Assembly: GCA_013397075.1 (NCBI GenBank)
Contig: VWZS01004484.1
Span: 124,001-188,000, forward strand
Direction: 5' to 3'
DNA from: Rhabdornis inornatus
Lineage: Eukaryota; Chordata; Aves; Passeriformes; Rhabdornithidae
Length of the DNA stretch: 64,000 nucleotides
In this document: one piece after another, positions 50,285 through 63,076 of the stretch
Numbering within the stretch: the stretch's first letter is position 1
How the letters are laid out: each line of letters starts with the position of its first letter
The notes under the pieces: generated by a model
The model's database searches: none
Seen by the model: only the letters and a program-made list of their open reading frames with translations
Told to the model about the DNA's origin: nothing
Made by a program: the position numbers and the translations under genes

Positions 50285-53200
50285 CCCTGAACCAGTTGTG
50301 TCTGACAGCACACAATTTAAATCTTGGCTGTCTATGGAGCATTCTAAGCAGAAAGCAGGAAAAATGTAAGTGAGATAATTAGTCTGGAGATGAGACAATT
50401 GGTGCAGACGTACATCTATGCATGAAGATTCTGGGGATAAGGAAAAGGCCAAGTACTTTTCCTTAAGCCTCTGAGAGCTGTGCTACAGATTTACTAAGAA
50501 GGAAGATTTCAAAACAACTGCTTCATCACAAGCCAATTAAAATTTGAATTATACTGTCTTAAGTTTTGAAAAGCTGTCAAATCTACAGATAATTCCACAG
50601 ACCTTAATGCTGCAGTGCATGCCCAGTCTATTTTTATGTCTGCATGAAATAACACCCACCACAACGTACTGTGAGATAAAAACACTGCACATACATATTG
50701 AAATACATTTAACACAGCCAAATTTTATCTTTAAAATCTAGTTTTATCTAATGTGCTTAGACACAGTCTATTCTTCATGTGTACTTATATGTGGATTGTT
50801 GATAGGCTTGATTTGTCCTGTAAAAGTAAAAAATTGAACGCACAACAATGAGATATTAAGAGTTCCTTGTGGTAGAACAAGACTATTATTACTATAAACA
50901 TGAGGTTTGGACTCGTCTTAAGTGCTTAATTATGTTTCAACTAATTTTGGCCAGGGTACTGTCTTTGGCCCCTAGGCTTGTGCTAGAGAGCTTGTAGGGC
51001 ACATACATCCCTACTGCTGAAGGTCTTCAGAGATAGCACAAATGATTGGGATTCTATAAAATTATAATTTAGTTTTGCTCCACAAACTATTCATTACCTC
51101 AAACCCACATATTAGGGCAGTGTTTGCCATAAAATAAGGAAGCTTTCATTTTTCCAACTCTTTTACCAGTATTCAGAACACTCCATGAAAACCTGTGTCC
51201 CACTGTGCCTCGAGATCAGTGAGAGATTAGCACTTTTTGAGTTTAAGGGCTTTTGATTTTCACTGTTGTTGGTCCTCAGCAAGAGAGATTTAAGAGTTTC
51301 TTTGAGTGATATTCACTGCAATATATACACATCTTCAGAGGCCAGCCACAATCTGCTCCCTTATACTGATACACCTATTTTGTACATTTTAAATATTAGT
51401 CCAAAATTTCAGCTGGCATCAATAAATAAAAAATACATAATAATTGACAGAGACAACTATGTGCTTGTGCAGTTAGTGGGGTTTTTTTGATTATTGTAAG
51501 TACAGGGATTAAGAGCGAGTAGAGTATAGAAGAAAAGCATGAAGAGTATAAATGGTGCCACTGATCTTTCGAAGAGTAAAAAAGGAAATAAGGGAGACAA
51601 GATTGTGAGGCCAGAGCTTGACCACTACAAGTGTTAGAGAGGCCATTATAAACTCACAAAGTGCCCCACAACAGATGCTGCAGGGCTCCAGGAACAAGAG
51701 GGGTGCAGGAAACAGCTCAGGAAGCAGCAGGTCAGTGTTTCATTGGGACTGCCCCTGTTACCCAGGCCTGCTCCATTTTCTACAGCAGTGTAGTGTAAGC
51801 TCAGGAATGCATCATTGCCTTCTGCAGGTGCCTCTGGAAAGGCGTGGCAGAATTGCTTTGCAAGAAATATAGAAAATTAATTTCAATTATTTTAGACCAT
51901 GTGGTGTCAGTTCATGTTCCTCTGTAAAACAATTTAAAACTACTGTACTTGTAGGCTATCATTGCAAGTACGCCACCTTTTCATCATAATTTGGAAATTT
52001 GAAATACAGTCACAAAAGAAGAATAAGGGCTAAGAAAAAAAATAAACCAGAAAATTTAGAAATACTGAGTCAGAAACTTCCAGAGTTTTCAGAATTATCT
52101 GACCACAGCAAGATGAAGATTGTGTAGTCACCACTGCTCCCAGTTGTGAAAAATGACAGGGATTTGAACAGTCAGTTCTACTGCAGCAAAGCTCAGCTCA
52201 AACAAGGAAACTTCATTGAGGAACTTGCTCCATTTCATTAAATAAAAGGTTGTTTTTCAAGTTCTTGGAAGCCATCAGTGCCCACTGTTCCTATTCTTGG
52301 GAGAAAAGATTTAGTCAGCAATATTCAGCAGCACCAGCTATGGCCCCGAATGCCCCCATCTTAGTTCAGTCTTTCTAATCACAGATGTGTTTCTGCAATA
52401 TCCTTTGGTTCAGAAAGCATCACAAAGCCAAGATTTTGGGAATTATTTCTTCTCATTTTCCTCTTATTTTTTTTCCCTAGCACTCATCAAGTGCTTCTCC
52501 CCGTCACTGGCAATTTCCATTTATTTATATTTTCCTATTCCCTGTCTCTGCTTTCTTTCTCAAGGGATACTGGTCCTTCTATTCAATTGAAGACTGCTCA
52601 CTCTAAAAGTGAAGTCTGAGATGGAAGAAGAATATAAACCAGAATGATTTTGTGAATTTTGGCTTTCCTCAAAATAAATATGTATGGAGAACTCTGACAG
52701 TTGGCAAAGTTGCAGAAATTTAGCACTGGGTTCAAACCTATTTTCTTACTTTCATAGGTACTGCATGCTTGTATTATGCATTGGTTACATGCAGTTAGCA
52801 CCACCTGGCTAGTCATAACCTCTGTGTTCCTCAAAATTAATGGAAATAGATAAGGAATATTAATTTGAACAGTGGGGTATCTGTGATTTTAAGCTATTTT
52901 AACCTGGCACAGAAATCTGAGAGCTGATGAAACATCCTTGCTTCCTCCAGTCCCAGATTTTGTCATGATACACACATTTTTCCTGTGTGGAAAACAGATT
53001 AATTGCACAGTGATGCCTGGTGATCCCACAATGATTTCTGGTGCCTGCTTTGCTCATGTTCCCTTTGCACAGAGGTTAATAACTACACTGAATAAAATGG
53101 GGCATATAATGAGGAATTTCCTGATTTGAATTTATGTGACAGTGCAACCCTGTGTTCCAAAGTCTGCCTTCAACTGCAGTTCCCATGCTCTGAGGGCATA

Positions 53201-54574
53201 GTTTTGATCTAGGTTGTTCTCAGACAACAAGGTATTGTTAACTTGAACATTCCTACTAGAACAATGCAACAATTACTAACAAATCTTCATCTGATTTTCA
53301 TAGAATGTATTCTGCACATGCAGCAGTGGAGAGTGCTAAGAGACAGTCTTGTGCAGTGCTCAAAGTAGAAGATGACAAATGTTTTCTTGACTATTAGCCA
53401 GCCATCCTTCCTCAAAACTCATCTCATTCCAGCTCCAAACACTCCTCATACTTCCACTGAGCACGTTACTGAAGAGATTGTTTTCCTGAGAATCTTAGTG
53501 ACTTGCTCACTTCATTAGCCAAACTTCTCAATAATTGGAACATTAAGTTCAGAGGCCTAAACCACATATTTTATTCCACACATTTAGAAGACAGCCAACC
53601 TTAAATTGTGTGTAATGTATATGTAAGCAAAGGAAAGGCTTAGTTTCAGGACTTGTAAGAACCACAGTAATATTCCCATTCCAATTGCCAAGCTTGAGTT
53701 TCTGAATTCCACTAGTATGGATCAAACCTCTCCACTCCATGCTAATCTAAACACTGAGCTGTAACTGTTCAGTGTGGAACATGTTCCACTAATATTGCAA
53801 GTACTCTGCAGGGCTTTTTTCACTGCAGATCTACAATTACAATGAGGTCTCATGTCTGATTAAGGAGTGCATTTCACTCAATACCAAGAGCCTGGAGGTG
53901 AACAGCATAGAAAATCTATTGTGAATGCAAAGAAATGACCATATTACTTTTTCATCTAGCTACAGGCATGAGTTCCTTCAATGCTGCTGAAAAGTTTTAA
54001 TGATACTACAATATATGTCAGACAATTTTGAAAAATATAATGATATATATGATAAGGACTCAGTATTTGCCTAGTAAAAACAACAGACAAACATGTTTAA
54101 ATAACTTATGATACTGAATTTACAGACTGTCTGAAAGCCCTTTTATCATTTCCCGCTGCCAAAAAGGGAACACTACCTTTACACAGTGCAGAGAAAATAG
54201 AAATGTTGTTACCTCCTTGTGGGAGATAGAGAGGATTCTGGAAATCCTAATGACAGTGAAACCCTACAAAATCATCAGGGATATGAAAATCAACACAGCA
54301 AGTTGATCAGCAGACACACACCAGACCAGAAAAGAGCAGCAGCTGTTTGGAAAGAAACAAGAGATGTTTCCAGCTGTAATTTCCATAAGTAGATCAGGCA
54401 TCAATCTAAACCTTCAACTGATAGGAGCCTGTCCATGCAGTGTCACCAGGAAGCACCCAGAGGAAAGGGATGTGGGAAATAAGAAAATCCTTAAGGGCTT
54501 TTTTCACCTCTGTAAAATGCTGTTCACTCCTGTTGACCCCTGTTCACCAAAAAAGCCCTCTGGGTGGGGTTAGC

Positions 54575-54925
54575 TGTGGCTCAGATGGAGAAGATGGGTT
54601 GAGGGTGACCTGGTGTGGCTCAGATGGAGAAGATGGGTTGAGGGTGACCTGGTGTGGCTCAGATGGAGGAGATGGGTTGAGGGTGACCTGGTGTGGCTCA
54701 GATGGAGGAGATGGGTTGAGGGTGGCCTGGTGTGGCTCAGGTGGACGAGATGGGTTGATGGTGACCTGGTGTGGCTCAGGTGGAGGAGATGGGTTGAGGG
54801 TGACCTGGTGTGGCTCAGATGGAGGAGATGGGTTGATGGTGATCTGGTGTGGCTCAGGTGGAGGAGATGGGTTGAGGGTGGCCTGGTGTGGCTCAGGTGG
54901 AGGAGATGGGTTGAGGGTGGCCTGG
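54575..54925 (+). repeat. 39-bp minisatellite, nine full copies
   Basis: Nine consecutive 39-bp units start at 54575, 54614, 54653, 54692, 54731, 54770, 54809, 54848 and 54887 with no length change. Each unit begins TGTGGCTCAG and contains GATGGGTTGA. Variation is confined to a few sites: GATGGAGAAG, GATGGAGGAG, GGTGGAGGAG or GGTGGACGAG, then GAGGGTGACC, GAGGGTGGCC, GATGGTGACC or GATGGTGATC. Units 1 and 2 are identical, as are units 8 and 9. Because 39 is a multiple of three, open frames of 129-166 codons cross the array on both strands with a 13-residue period. They have no recognisable protein context and are taken as by-products. Confidence 0.95.
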
Positions 54926-55949
54926 TGCATGGGGCAGTGATGGGCTGGGGAGGGACTGTGAGGTCGAGGAGGTGGTTGGATAAAGGGATGCGTGAGCAGT
55001 GACACCGCTCTGGCAGGCAGCCAATGCCAGCTTGCTTTGGGTTGAGTTTAGAACGTTAAAAGGTTCGGTTTGTTGCAATGAACAATCTTCTTCTGGACAA
55101 GCAAGGAGGTCTGTGTGTCTTTGTTCCCCACTGCTATGAAGGATCATACCCTCAATAGCCCATCTGGTACCATGCCCAGCAGAAGCAAGGAATGCACAGA
55201 AACTACTCCATGCGGTGGGGACTGGATGGATTTCACATTCTTTGAGTCCAGTGTGGTTAAAACATTTATAAAAAATTATATTCCGGACAGCAGCAATAAT
55301 GAAATTGCTGAGCAACCACAGTTTGGATCAGACTCTTGTAAACGTTTTCAGAAATAAAGTAACAAATTAATTAACTGTAAAATATCACTTGATATTGAAA
55401 AGCACGGACTGAACAGGCAAGTATAACTCCAGTCTTGAGGAGTTCAGTAGGCACATGAGTGAAGCTGTAACTTATGTTTGCTCCTTTTTAATTCTGCTTA
55501 ATCATAGCATACACTTCACAATTAGTGAACTGTTAAAATGCTTTCTAATTATTATGTCACTCTATGCATAGACAAACTCAAAACAGGCAATTTTAAGACC
55601 AATTACTGTACCCTGTGAGATAGTCAATGATAACAATTTTGTAGTGATTTTTTAAATACAAAAATATATTAAATACCTTCTACAGTTGGTCTTTGTACTT
55701 CAGACATTCATAACAGTACCTCCCAATTTCTCACATAAGGTTGAATAAACAAAAATATATGTACCACATAATCCTGGGGGGTAGGTGGCTCCCACAGACT
55801 TAAGAAAATAAAACCAAAAATAAGCATTTTTAAACAATTTTTTAAATACTTCTGAGACAAACAGTAACCAAATGGATGGGAACACAACCCCAGGATTTCT
55901 TCTTTATGGATCAAGACCAACATGACCCGAGTTGTGTTGTATAACACAA

Positions 55950-55969
55950 ATATATATATATATATATAT
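55950..55969. repeat. (TA)n microsatellite, about 20 bp
   Basis: Ten uninterrupted AT/TA units. It lies between AACACAA and GTCCGTG. Confidence 0.9.
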
Positions 55970-56145
55970 GTCCGTGTTAAGTGCATTCATATCAATTAGA
56001 AAAAGAGCAATCAGCTCTGTTTCTCCTCCTGTGGCTCTGCTCCCCTGAAGAGAAGCAGCTGCACGGCATCCTAGCAGCAGGAAGGAAGCTCAGAGCCCAT
56101 TTCAATGCTGTTTAATTCCTGTTTCCTCAGTCTAGATGCAAAAGC

Positions 56146-56164
56146 TCCCATCCCATCCCATCCC
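56146..56164. repeat. (TCCCA)n pentanucleotide repeat
   Basis: Three perfect TCCCA units plus a partial fourth, then CTCTC. Confidence 0.8.
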
Positions 56165-56624
56165 CTCTCATTGTGGAAATGCATCTCTCAAGCACATGAA
56201 CGGAGCCCTTCTGCTCAGCAGCAATGAAAGATATGAGACAGCACATGCTGAGAGAGGCAAAGTCTGTCAGAGCTTCATAAAGGACACAGAACCTTCCAAC
56301 ACTGCCTGACCTCCACTGCACTTCATGTTGGGTTTAACTTTATGAATGACTGTGAATTGCTTTCTCACAGATGTGGAAAATACAAAAAGTCAACACAAAA
56401 TCTCTGGCATGATCTTCATGTGCAGGACTCACTTTATCTTTTACTCTTCCTCCTGTTTAGCAACATTATTTTCATTCATGGAATTCAGCATAGTTTGAAT
56501 TACCCAATCAGACTTTCTGCAGGCTGTCATACCAGCTACTTTTTCTTCCTAAAAGGTTTTTTTTCCAGTTTTCTCTTTAATCACAGCAAGCACACTGTAT
56601 CATTGGGGCTTTTCTTGTTTTTCT

Positions 56625-56639
56625 CTTTTTTTTTTTTTT
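56625..56639. repeat. poly(T) run, about 15 bp
   Basis: Uninterrupted T run in a broader T-rich segment (56560-56670). No retroposon body was recognised on the minus strand. Confidence 0.7.
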
Positions 56640-59011
56640 AATTGAATTAATCTCTGTATTTTTTTATTAAAAAAAAGCTTTCCCTGTCTTTTGCCCCACT
56701 GCCTCTTTCCCTGCCTCGTTTTAACCTTAGAGTGGAAGAACTGCTGCCTGTTACAGGAAGTGAGTTTCTTTCCATGCCTGGTTGTTCAGTGGCCAACCCC
56801 CAGCACTGGGCAGCTTTCCAGCAGGAGAATCTGGACTTCAGACAGAACCTGACCTTTAAGTACTCTGCAGTCAGTGTGAAAGTTTCCATTGATTTCAATG
56901 GCATCTGCAGCAGGGCCTTAGTGTGACCTTATTTTCTGCCTAAAACGTAAATTGTTGATAACACTGGCAAAGGTAATCAATTTTATTCCAGCTGTAAATT
57001 TTGTTTTATTGGCTGCTGTAGCCCTATAGATCTGTGTGAAGAATATTCTAAGCCCTAGAATATTATAAACCTGGCCTTACAAACTTAAAACTAATGCAGC
57101 AAAATCTTCAAAACCACACTCACCCACAATATCACCATCAATATTTTAAGGTGGTTTATAGGATTATGTACCACTACAGATTTGAAGATGAGTACACTCC
57201 TCAAAACAATGCTGTCCAGTAAGTCAAGGAGTTTCTTCCATAAAATGGAGCTCCCATTAGGTGAGGACCTGGCCATTGCACTGGTTATGGTGTAAGAGGA
57301 GATTTCTTGTCATATACTTACAGAAATGGATTTATATCCCAATAAATTTTTCTTAGGTGACATTAATTCCTGCCTGAGCAGCATTGAAATGATGTGCTAA
57401 CACACCACAAAATCAGGAGCAAGGTCCAGCACCAGTCCTACCACTAGCAGTCCCGTTCAAATAGCTCGGACTGGGAGCTGCATTACAATTCAGTGTAAAG
57501 GCTTTCACTCTGAGATGTGAAAGGCTGACCTTTGTGCCCTGTACAGCTGGTGGTTCAGAGCCAGAGATAGCATTTATTCAACTTGAGCTGTCAGAGAGAA
57601 AGGGCAAATGTACCAGCAGGTAAGTGAATTAAGCACTGTTCAGTGGTTAATAATATCTAATTATTCATGACACATCTGTCATATGCTGTTAAGAGGACAT
57701 TAAAAATGCTAATGCCTGGGCATTCTATTCAGTAACACATCTGCTGAGGAACACAGAGTGTGAGTGTTTCAGGTACTGCTGGTTGCATTCTGGCTTTCTT
57801 CTTCTCACAGGAAGTATACTTCACAATTTCTTTTACTTTCAAGTGGGCTGCAGCTTCCGTACCATAAAAGCAAAATAAACTGAGCTTGAAAAATCCCTGG
57901 TTGCTGCAAAGGGCAGTGTAACAATGTGCTGTAATGCCTGCTGTTCATAATCCAGTCAGAACTCCATAGCACTGCTCTGTATCTTTGCAGTGCAGCACAG
58001 AGCAGGTATTTTCCTTTGCTGTTATTTCTGGCTGTTTAATTTGCATTTTGGATTCTATACCAGGGCTTTGCTAGTAACCTATAAAGCAAACATGGAGTAG
58101 TAAACTCCATTACCGTAAATGAGACAAATGTTTGACCCAGCTCTCTATCAAGTTAAGCAGTAAGAGAATGATGATATACAGACAAAGATTTCAGAACTCA
58201 GTACTGGAATGTCTAGCTTGGGAACTTATGTGAAAAAGAGCCTAAAATATGTCTAATATAATCAGGTATTTAATTTCTAGAAATGAACAGGTTTAAATAA
58301 CTTCTGCTGATCCTCATGCTTCAGTTGGAACAAAAGCATCTTCAAAGTGAGGCTATCTTGCTCTGAAATAAAAATGTAAATATTTCTATTGAGTCTGCTT
58401 CTGGCATCCTTAATGAAAGGACTAAAATTTCTGAAGATAGCTGAACTAATGCCAGTCAGTCTATATAGCTACTCTTTCACAGCTACAGATGGAGTTTGTG
58501 TTCATCACTCTCCTTATTTTTACTGTTATTGGCACTAATGTAAATATATTTTATAAACATCTTCTACATAAGGATTGTTTTGGTAGTTCTAATAGCATTG
58601 ATATTTGCTTGTCAAGTATAATATGCCCTCATCAGGCACAGAAGAAAATCATCTCTTCCTCCTGGCAGTTTAAGTGCCAAACCCAATCAATTTTACCACT
58701 TGAGCTTTGCTAAATTGCACAACTGAAATGCCCATGCACATGCTAATTGACCCTTCAAGGGGAAGAGAGAGGTGTAATTGCTCTCATTTCAGCACAGCCA
58801 CATCCCTGGTCATTAGCTGAGCGTGATTCACACTGCCCACATCACTTGTAGCAGCCTGGGAGATAAGGGCTGATCATCCCCTCTCCAGCAGATCTTCCCC
58901 AAGAGCCTTCCAGGCTGTGGCTCCAAGGGCGCAGCTCCTCTGAGGAGTCTGGAGCAGCCAGAGCATCTCTTTATCAAACTGGAGTTCCTGGCATGGGGAC
59001 AGCTCCGTGTA

Positions 59012-59154
59012 CACTGTCACAGAGTCCATCCTTGGAAATGTTTGAAAAGTGTCTGGATAAGGTGCCAGGAATACGAATCTGAGCCCAAAGATGATGCTGC
59101 TTTGAGCAAGGGCTTGGACAAGAGACCTCCAAATGTCCTTTCTGACCTGAATTA
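59012..59154 (+). mobile_element. CR1 LINE, 3'-end fragment (older copy)
   Basis: The segment follows the order of the CR1 3' end: GAGTCCATCCTTGGAAATG, then TTGAAAAGTGTCTGGAT, then TTTGAGCAAGGGCTTGGACA and finally ACCTCCAAATGTCCTTTCTGACCTGAA. This parallels the remembered consensus of a terminal block ending in a CCTTCCAACC-type motif. The ATTCTATG-type terminal repeats are lost and several positions have diverged, so it is an old 5'-truncated copy. The GC-richer sequence upstream (about 58880-59011) may belong to the same insertion but could not be matched. The minus-strand open frame at 58874-59221 lies across it and is not a gene. Confidence 0.68.
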
Positions 59155-59980
59155 TCTGCTGACTTTTCAGTATTGGAGAATAATAAGAAAACATTAAAAA
59201 TAGAAAAAATAGAAAAAACACGGATAAACTGATTCTTCCATTTAATGTAAGTTAAGAGAATATCTCAAAGGAGGAAACTAACAGCGATCCCACAAAAGTG
59301 ACTCTCTTTTATTTATTCAACCTCTTCTTGTAACTTTCCTTTTCTAAATAATGCCCAACTGATATCCAACATTATCTGCTAAAGTCAAGCCACGTATAAT
59401 TCTGAACAGTCCTAATATTAAATTCTTTGCAAGAAGAATAACTCTGAATACAGCAATAATGCTCTATGGGATACAGGAGTCCTCAGCTCCTGTACCCACA
59501 ATTTAATATGAACAAAAATTACATGCCTAGATTGAGAGAGATATAGCTTTGTGTCCATAATTTTCCCCAATGAATTACTTCAGTTAAAAGGAATTCAAAA
59601 TGCATTAAAAAGTTATCACTTTACAAGTTCTGAAATATTATTCTGTAGTAGGCCTGTATTCTTCTGAGTTTATTTACATGGACTAGAAGAATGGAGAGCA
59701 AGATTTCCTTTGAAACATTTTGATTCAATTTTAGAACTGCTTGGCCTGACTAAGTATATCCTGAAATGGTTTGTTTGAACTTGATTTTTTTCTATATGCA
59801 AAATACAGAGAGAAAAAAATGTGTGAAAAATCATGTACTGTGAAAACAGAAAATCCCATTGAACTAAAAGCCGGAGTTGCCTCAAAGAATGAGGTAATGA
59901 GTATGGAAAAAAAAAACCCAACAACAATCCACAAATCAAAGCAAACAGGGAATCTCCATATTTGGTGAGTAGAAGGCAGT

Positions 59981-60008
59981 GGGGAAAAAAACCCCAAACC
60001 AACCAAAC
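59981..60008 (+). repeat. A/C-rich low-complexity tract
   Basis: Runs of A followed by ACCCC/AAACC/AACC units, after a related patch at 59907-59925 (10 A then CCCAACAAC). Confidence 0.6.
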
Positions 60009-61883
60009 ATTGATGGTGTGCATGTTAGGGACGCCTGTTTAAAGGAAAGTCATTCAGGCCCACAAGTAATTTGGAGGCAGCTCAGCTGTGTTTGTAAGGT
60101 CTAATGTACTCCACTGCATTGGGAGTCATTTCTATTCAGCATCAGCCATCCTTCAGCTGCCACAGGGCAAAGGCTTCCTCTGTCCTTGTGCTGTCCATCA
60201 CGCCGAGGGCTTTGGCCAGGCCCCAGTGAGCTGGCACAAATCACTTGGCAAGTTCATGACTCTGTCATTTCACAGCCTCTCCTCCTGCCCTGACCACCAG
60301 CACTGAGCTGACAGTGAGAGCTCTCCCCAACGAGCTCAGACTGTTCCTTGGGTTCTCTGTTGTCAAAACACAGGTAAACCGAGATGATTTTCAAAACCAT
60401 CATCTGGCAAAAAGCTATTGAAAACACTCTGAGCTTTTCAGTGATTCCCATGCACGCACAGATGCAGCCACAGTGTGAATAACAGGAGTGGAGGCAGAGG
60501 AGAAGGAGTTTGTGCAGAGCTGTGCAGCTACACTACTGTGTGATGGGGAACAGATGTGCCCACCTGGGACAAAGGGAGAGGAGGAGGTTGGCCTCTGTGA
60601 AACCTTCCCTGAGCAGATCTACCCCTTAATACACAGGAAAATATAACTTATACTGACATCTACCCCCTGTGTTTCAAAGGTAATTTCAAGATAAGTTCAC
60701 TTCCGTGTGGTTATGATAAACTAAACCAGATGAGAGTCTCCCACCTGCAATGTTCTAAAATTGATTAACAGCTTTTTCCTTTCACTGCTGAGTCATGCAA
60801 GTCATAAGCAATTCCAACATACAAGAAGAAAAATCACAAGTAAAATCCAAAAGAATAAGATTAAAAGCCAATGAAAATGCTCCCTGAAAATAAAATAAAC
60901 CCTCACATTTTAAATAGCATCTCTGAAATATTTATATATCATTGATTATCATTCACCTTGTGACACCTACTTTCTGTTTTTCAGAAGTCTAAGTTTCTCA
61001 GCTCTACTAGATTCACTCAAGACTTTTTCCCAAGCAAATTTACACCTTACAAAGCCTTAAGTGGATTGATTAAAATTTCCTCACACCTTGCATGCTTGGA
61101 CAGAACATTAACTTCTCTTATATACTCTGTTAATAGGATCTTTTTTTGTAACGCCACGGTACCACAGTACTGGACACCACACAGGCAAATAGTAAGAACC
61201 AATCTTAGATGCCTTTCTATTTAATTAAATAGTACCAATTATAAGACATATCAAAATATTTGTTGTATGTCTCATAGAAATCAGTGGTATAGAAACAGTC
61301 AAGTATTGATAACTTGATTTTCAGCTGAGGAATTCATTCCTATAGGATATCAAAACCCCATTGCCCTCAATACGAATCATTATTCCTCATTTATTTTAGT
61401 TTCTGTGATAACTTGGAGCAGCAATGCCATGAACTTTCCCAGAACAGAGCAAAAGGCAGGAAAAACTCTTCAGAGCCTTGTAAGGAACAGCTTGTCTGAC
61501 ACACTTGCTCATTACATTAGTTGTTCTCACCTCAGCCTCCTCTTTACTCAGAATTTCAAATTCTTGAGGATTTTCTGATCTGGCTGGGAGGACAAAGGGA
61601 AGGAAACCAGCCCTTCTGCTCCCAGCAAAGGGCTGAGCTTTAAGCATTAGGGAGCTTTGGTGCCCACAAAGGAAGGCTCTGGTCCCTCTGCACACACAGT
61701 GCTCACACAGCTGCAACAGCCCCCAGCAGTGTGCTAAGGGAACAGCACAAGCCTATGGACTTCTCAGTATATTCCAAAACTAAAACCTAAGTGCTTCTTT
61801 TGTTGTGACATACAAAGCATTGGTTTTATACTGAAAAGAAACAAAAGAAAAATTTTTTAAAAAGGCAAAAATGCCACAAAATG

Positions 61884-61900
61884 AAAACAAACAAACAAAC
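61884..61900 (+). repeat. (AAAC)n microsatellite
   Basis: Four consecutive AAAC units in an A-rich stretch, the same class as the longer tracts at 11.4 and 37.6 kb. Confidence 0.8.
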
Positions 61901-63055
61901 AGAACAAAACCGACTGCAGTTTTCTGATACTGTATTGTTAGTGAGATTGTCCGGTTAATGTTTTGAAAAAAAAAGTTCCAGTGCTCCATTTGATGCTTCA
62001 TGAAATGAAGCAACTTTGTCATACTTCACTGCATTTATACCTAACAGCATGTCAAATTTTTCTGAAATAAACTGTGGGTCATTGACTGAGAAAATTTCCT
62101 CTGGCAAACCATATGCAGCGAAAAATTCCCATATGATTCAATTAATTTTTTTTATAGAAGTGTAGTCTATAGTGCCACTACCCCAGATTCTGTGAAGCTG
62201 TTGATCTTTGAAAGGGAAAAGCAAGATACAAATAGCAGTCCTAAACACCACTGAGAATAACTTTTAACCTTTTCTTTTGTCATCTGGAGTGTCCACTGAA
62301 CCCTGATACCCATGTCCCTCTTGGTGGCTGAATTCCTGACCTGCTAAATCAGTGTATGTCCTCACTGGAAGTGGTGATAATATTTCATAGGAAATCACAA
62401 CATTTCACTTTCTCCTCCTTTACAGTCAATAGCATTGCCTGTTGAACCCTAGGTGTGTGTGCCTGTCTTCTATTTCATTCCTTATTGCTTTTCTTAGCAT
62501 GACATCAAGAAAAACCTTTCTAAATAAATACCTAGGCACTCACAATTTATTATATGTTTTATGGGATTTAGTACTGATAGAAGAGATTCAATGTCCTCCA
62601 GCAGTGATTTGTAATTGTGAATAAATTTTGAGGAAATCTAAGTTCAGGACATATTTAGTTTAGTTTAAAATTATTTAAATGTAAGTCAGTTCTCATGACT
62701 TCTAAGTTACCATCTTTGAACCTTTCCTAATCTCATGCTTAGACATTAAATTTACTTTAAGGTAAATTATCATGAGGCAAAGTACTTTGCAAATATAAGG
62801 TAACATACATGTAAGTACCATTTTCAGGACACTTCGTTTCCTGAGATATTAATTTTCTTTTCAGGTAAGCAGGATTTGGGCATTTAAGTTCTTAGGCTAG
62901 AAACCTGAGAAATCAATTTCTAAATTCTTGATTTTGGATTCACTAAGAGGGATTTGTACTTGTCATTTGGTGTGTGAGTCAAAGCTTGGATCCTCTGCAG
63001 CCCTGCACTTTCCATCTTCCCCCTCTGGATGCCATAGGAACATACTTGTCTGAAA

Positions 63056-63076
63056 ACACACACACACACACACACA
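63056..63076. repeat. (AC)n microsatellite, about 21 bp
   Basis: Ten uninterrupted AC units, flanked by TGAAA and AATATCCC. It is the longest perfect dinucleotide run here. Confidence 0.9.

Larger units (their letters stand above)
47282..54574. other. non-coding stretch, no gene recognised
   Basis: AT-rich unique sequence with T/G-rich patches at about 48498-48570 and 48765-48830, and a (GT)8 run at 50269-50284. A GC-richer patch at about 51660-51860 has no recognisable identity. No exon, RNA gene or transposon was recognised. Confidence 0.6.
54926..59011. other. non-coding stretch, no gene recognised
   Basis: Starts GC-rich next to the minisatellite, then becomes AT-rich. It contains an open frame at 55082-55357 that ends at an AATAAA, a (TA)n run at 55950-55969, a (TCCCA)n run at 56146-56164 and a poly(T) run at 56625-56639. 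No exon, RNA gene or transposon could be supported. Confidence 0.6.

Noticed and set aside
54440..55005. Open frames of 129-166 codons on both strands
   Set aside because: They result from a 39-bp tandem unit (a multiple of three) without stops and have no flanking gene structure.
58874..59221. 115-codon minus-strand open frame
   Set aside because: Lies antisense across the CR1 3' end and continues into AT-rich DNA; no retrotransposon or host protein match is recognisable.
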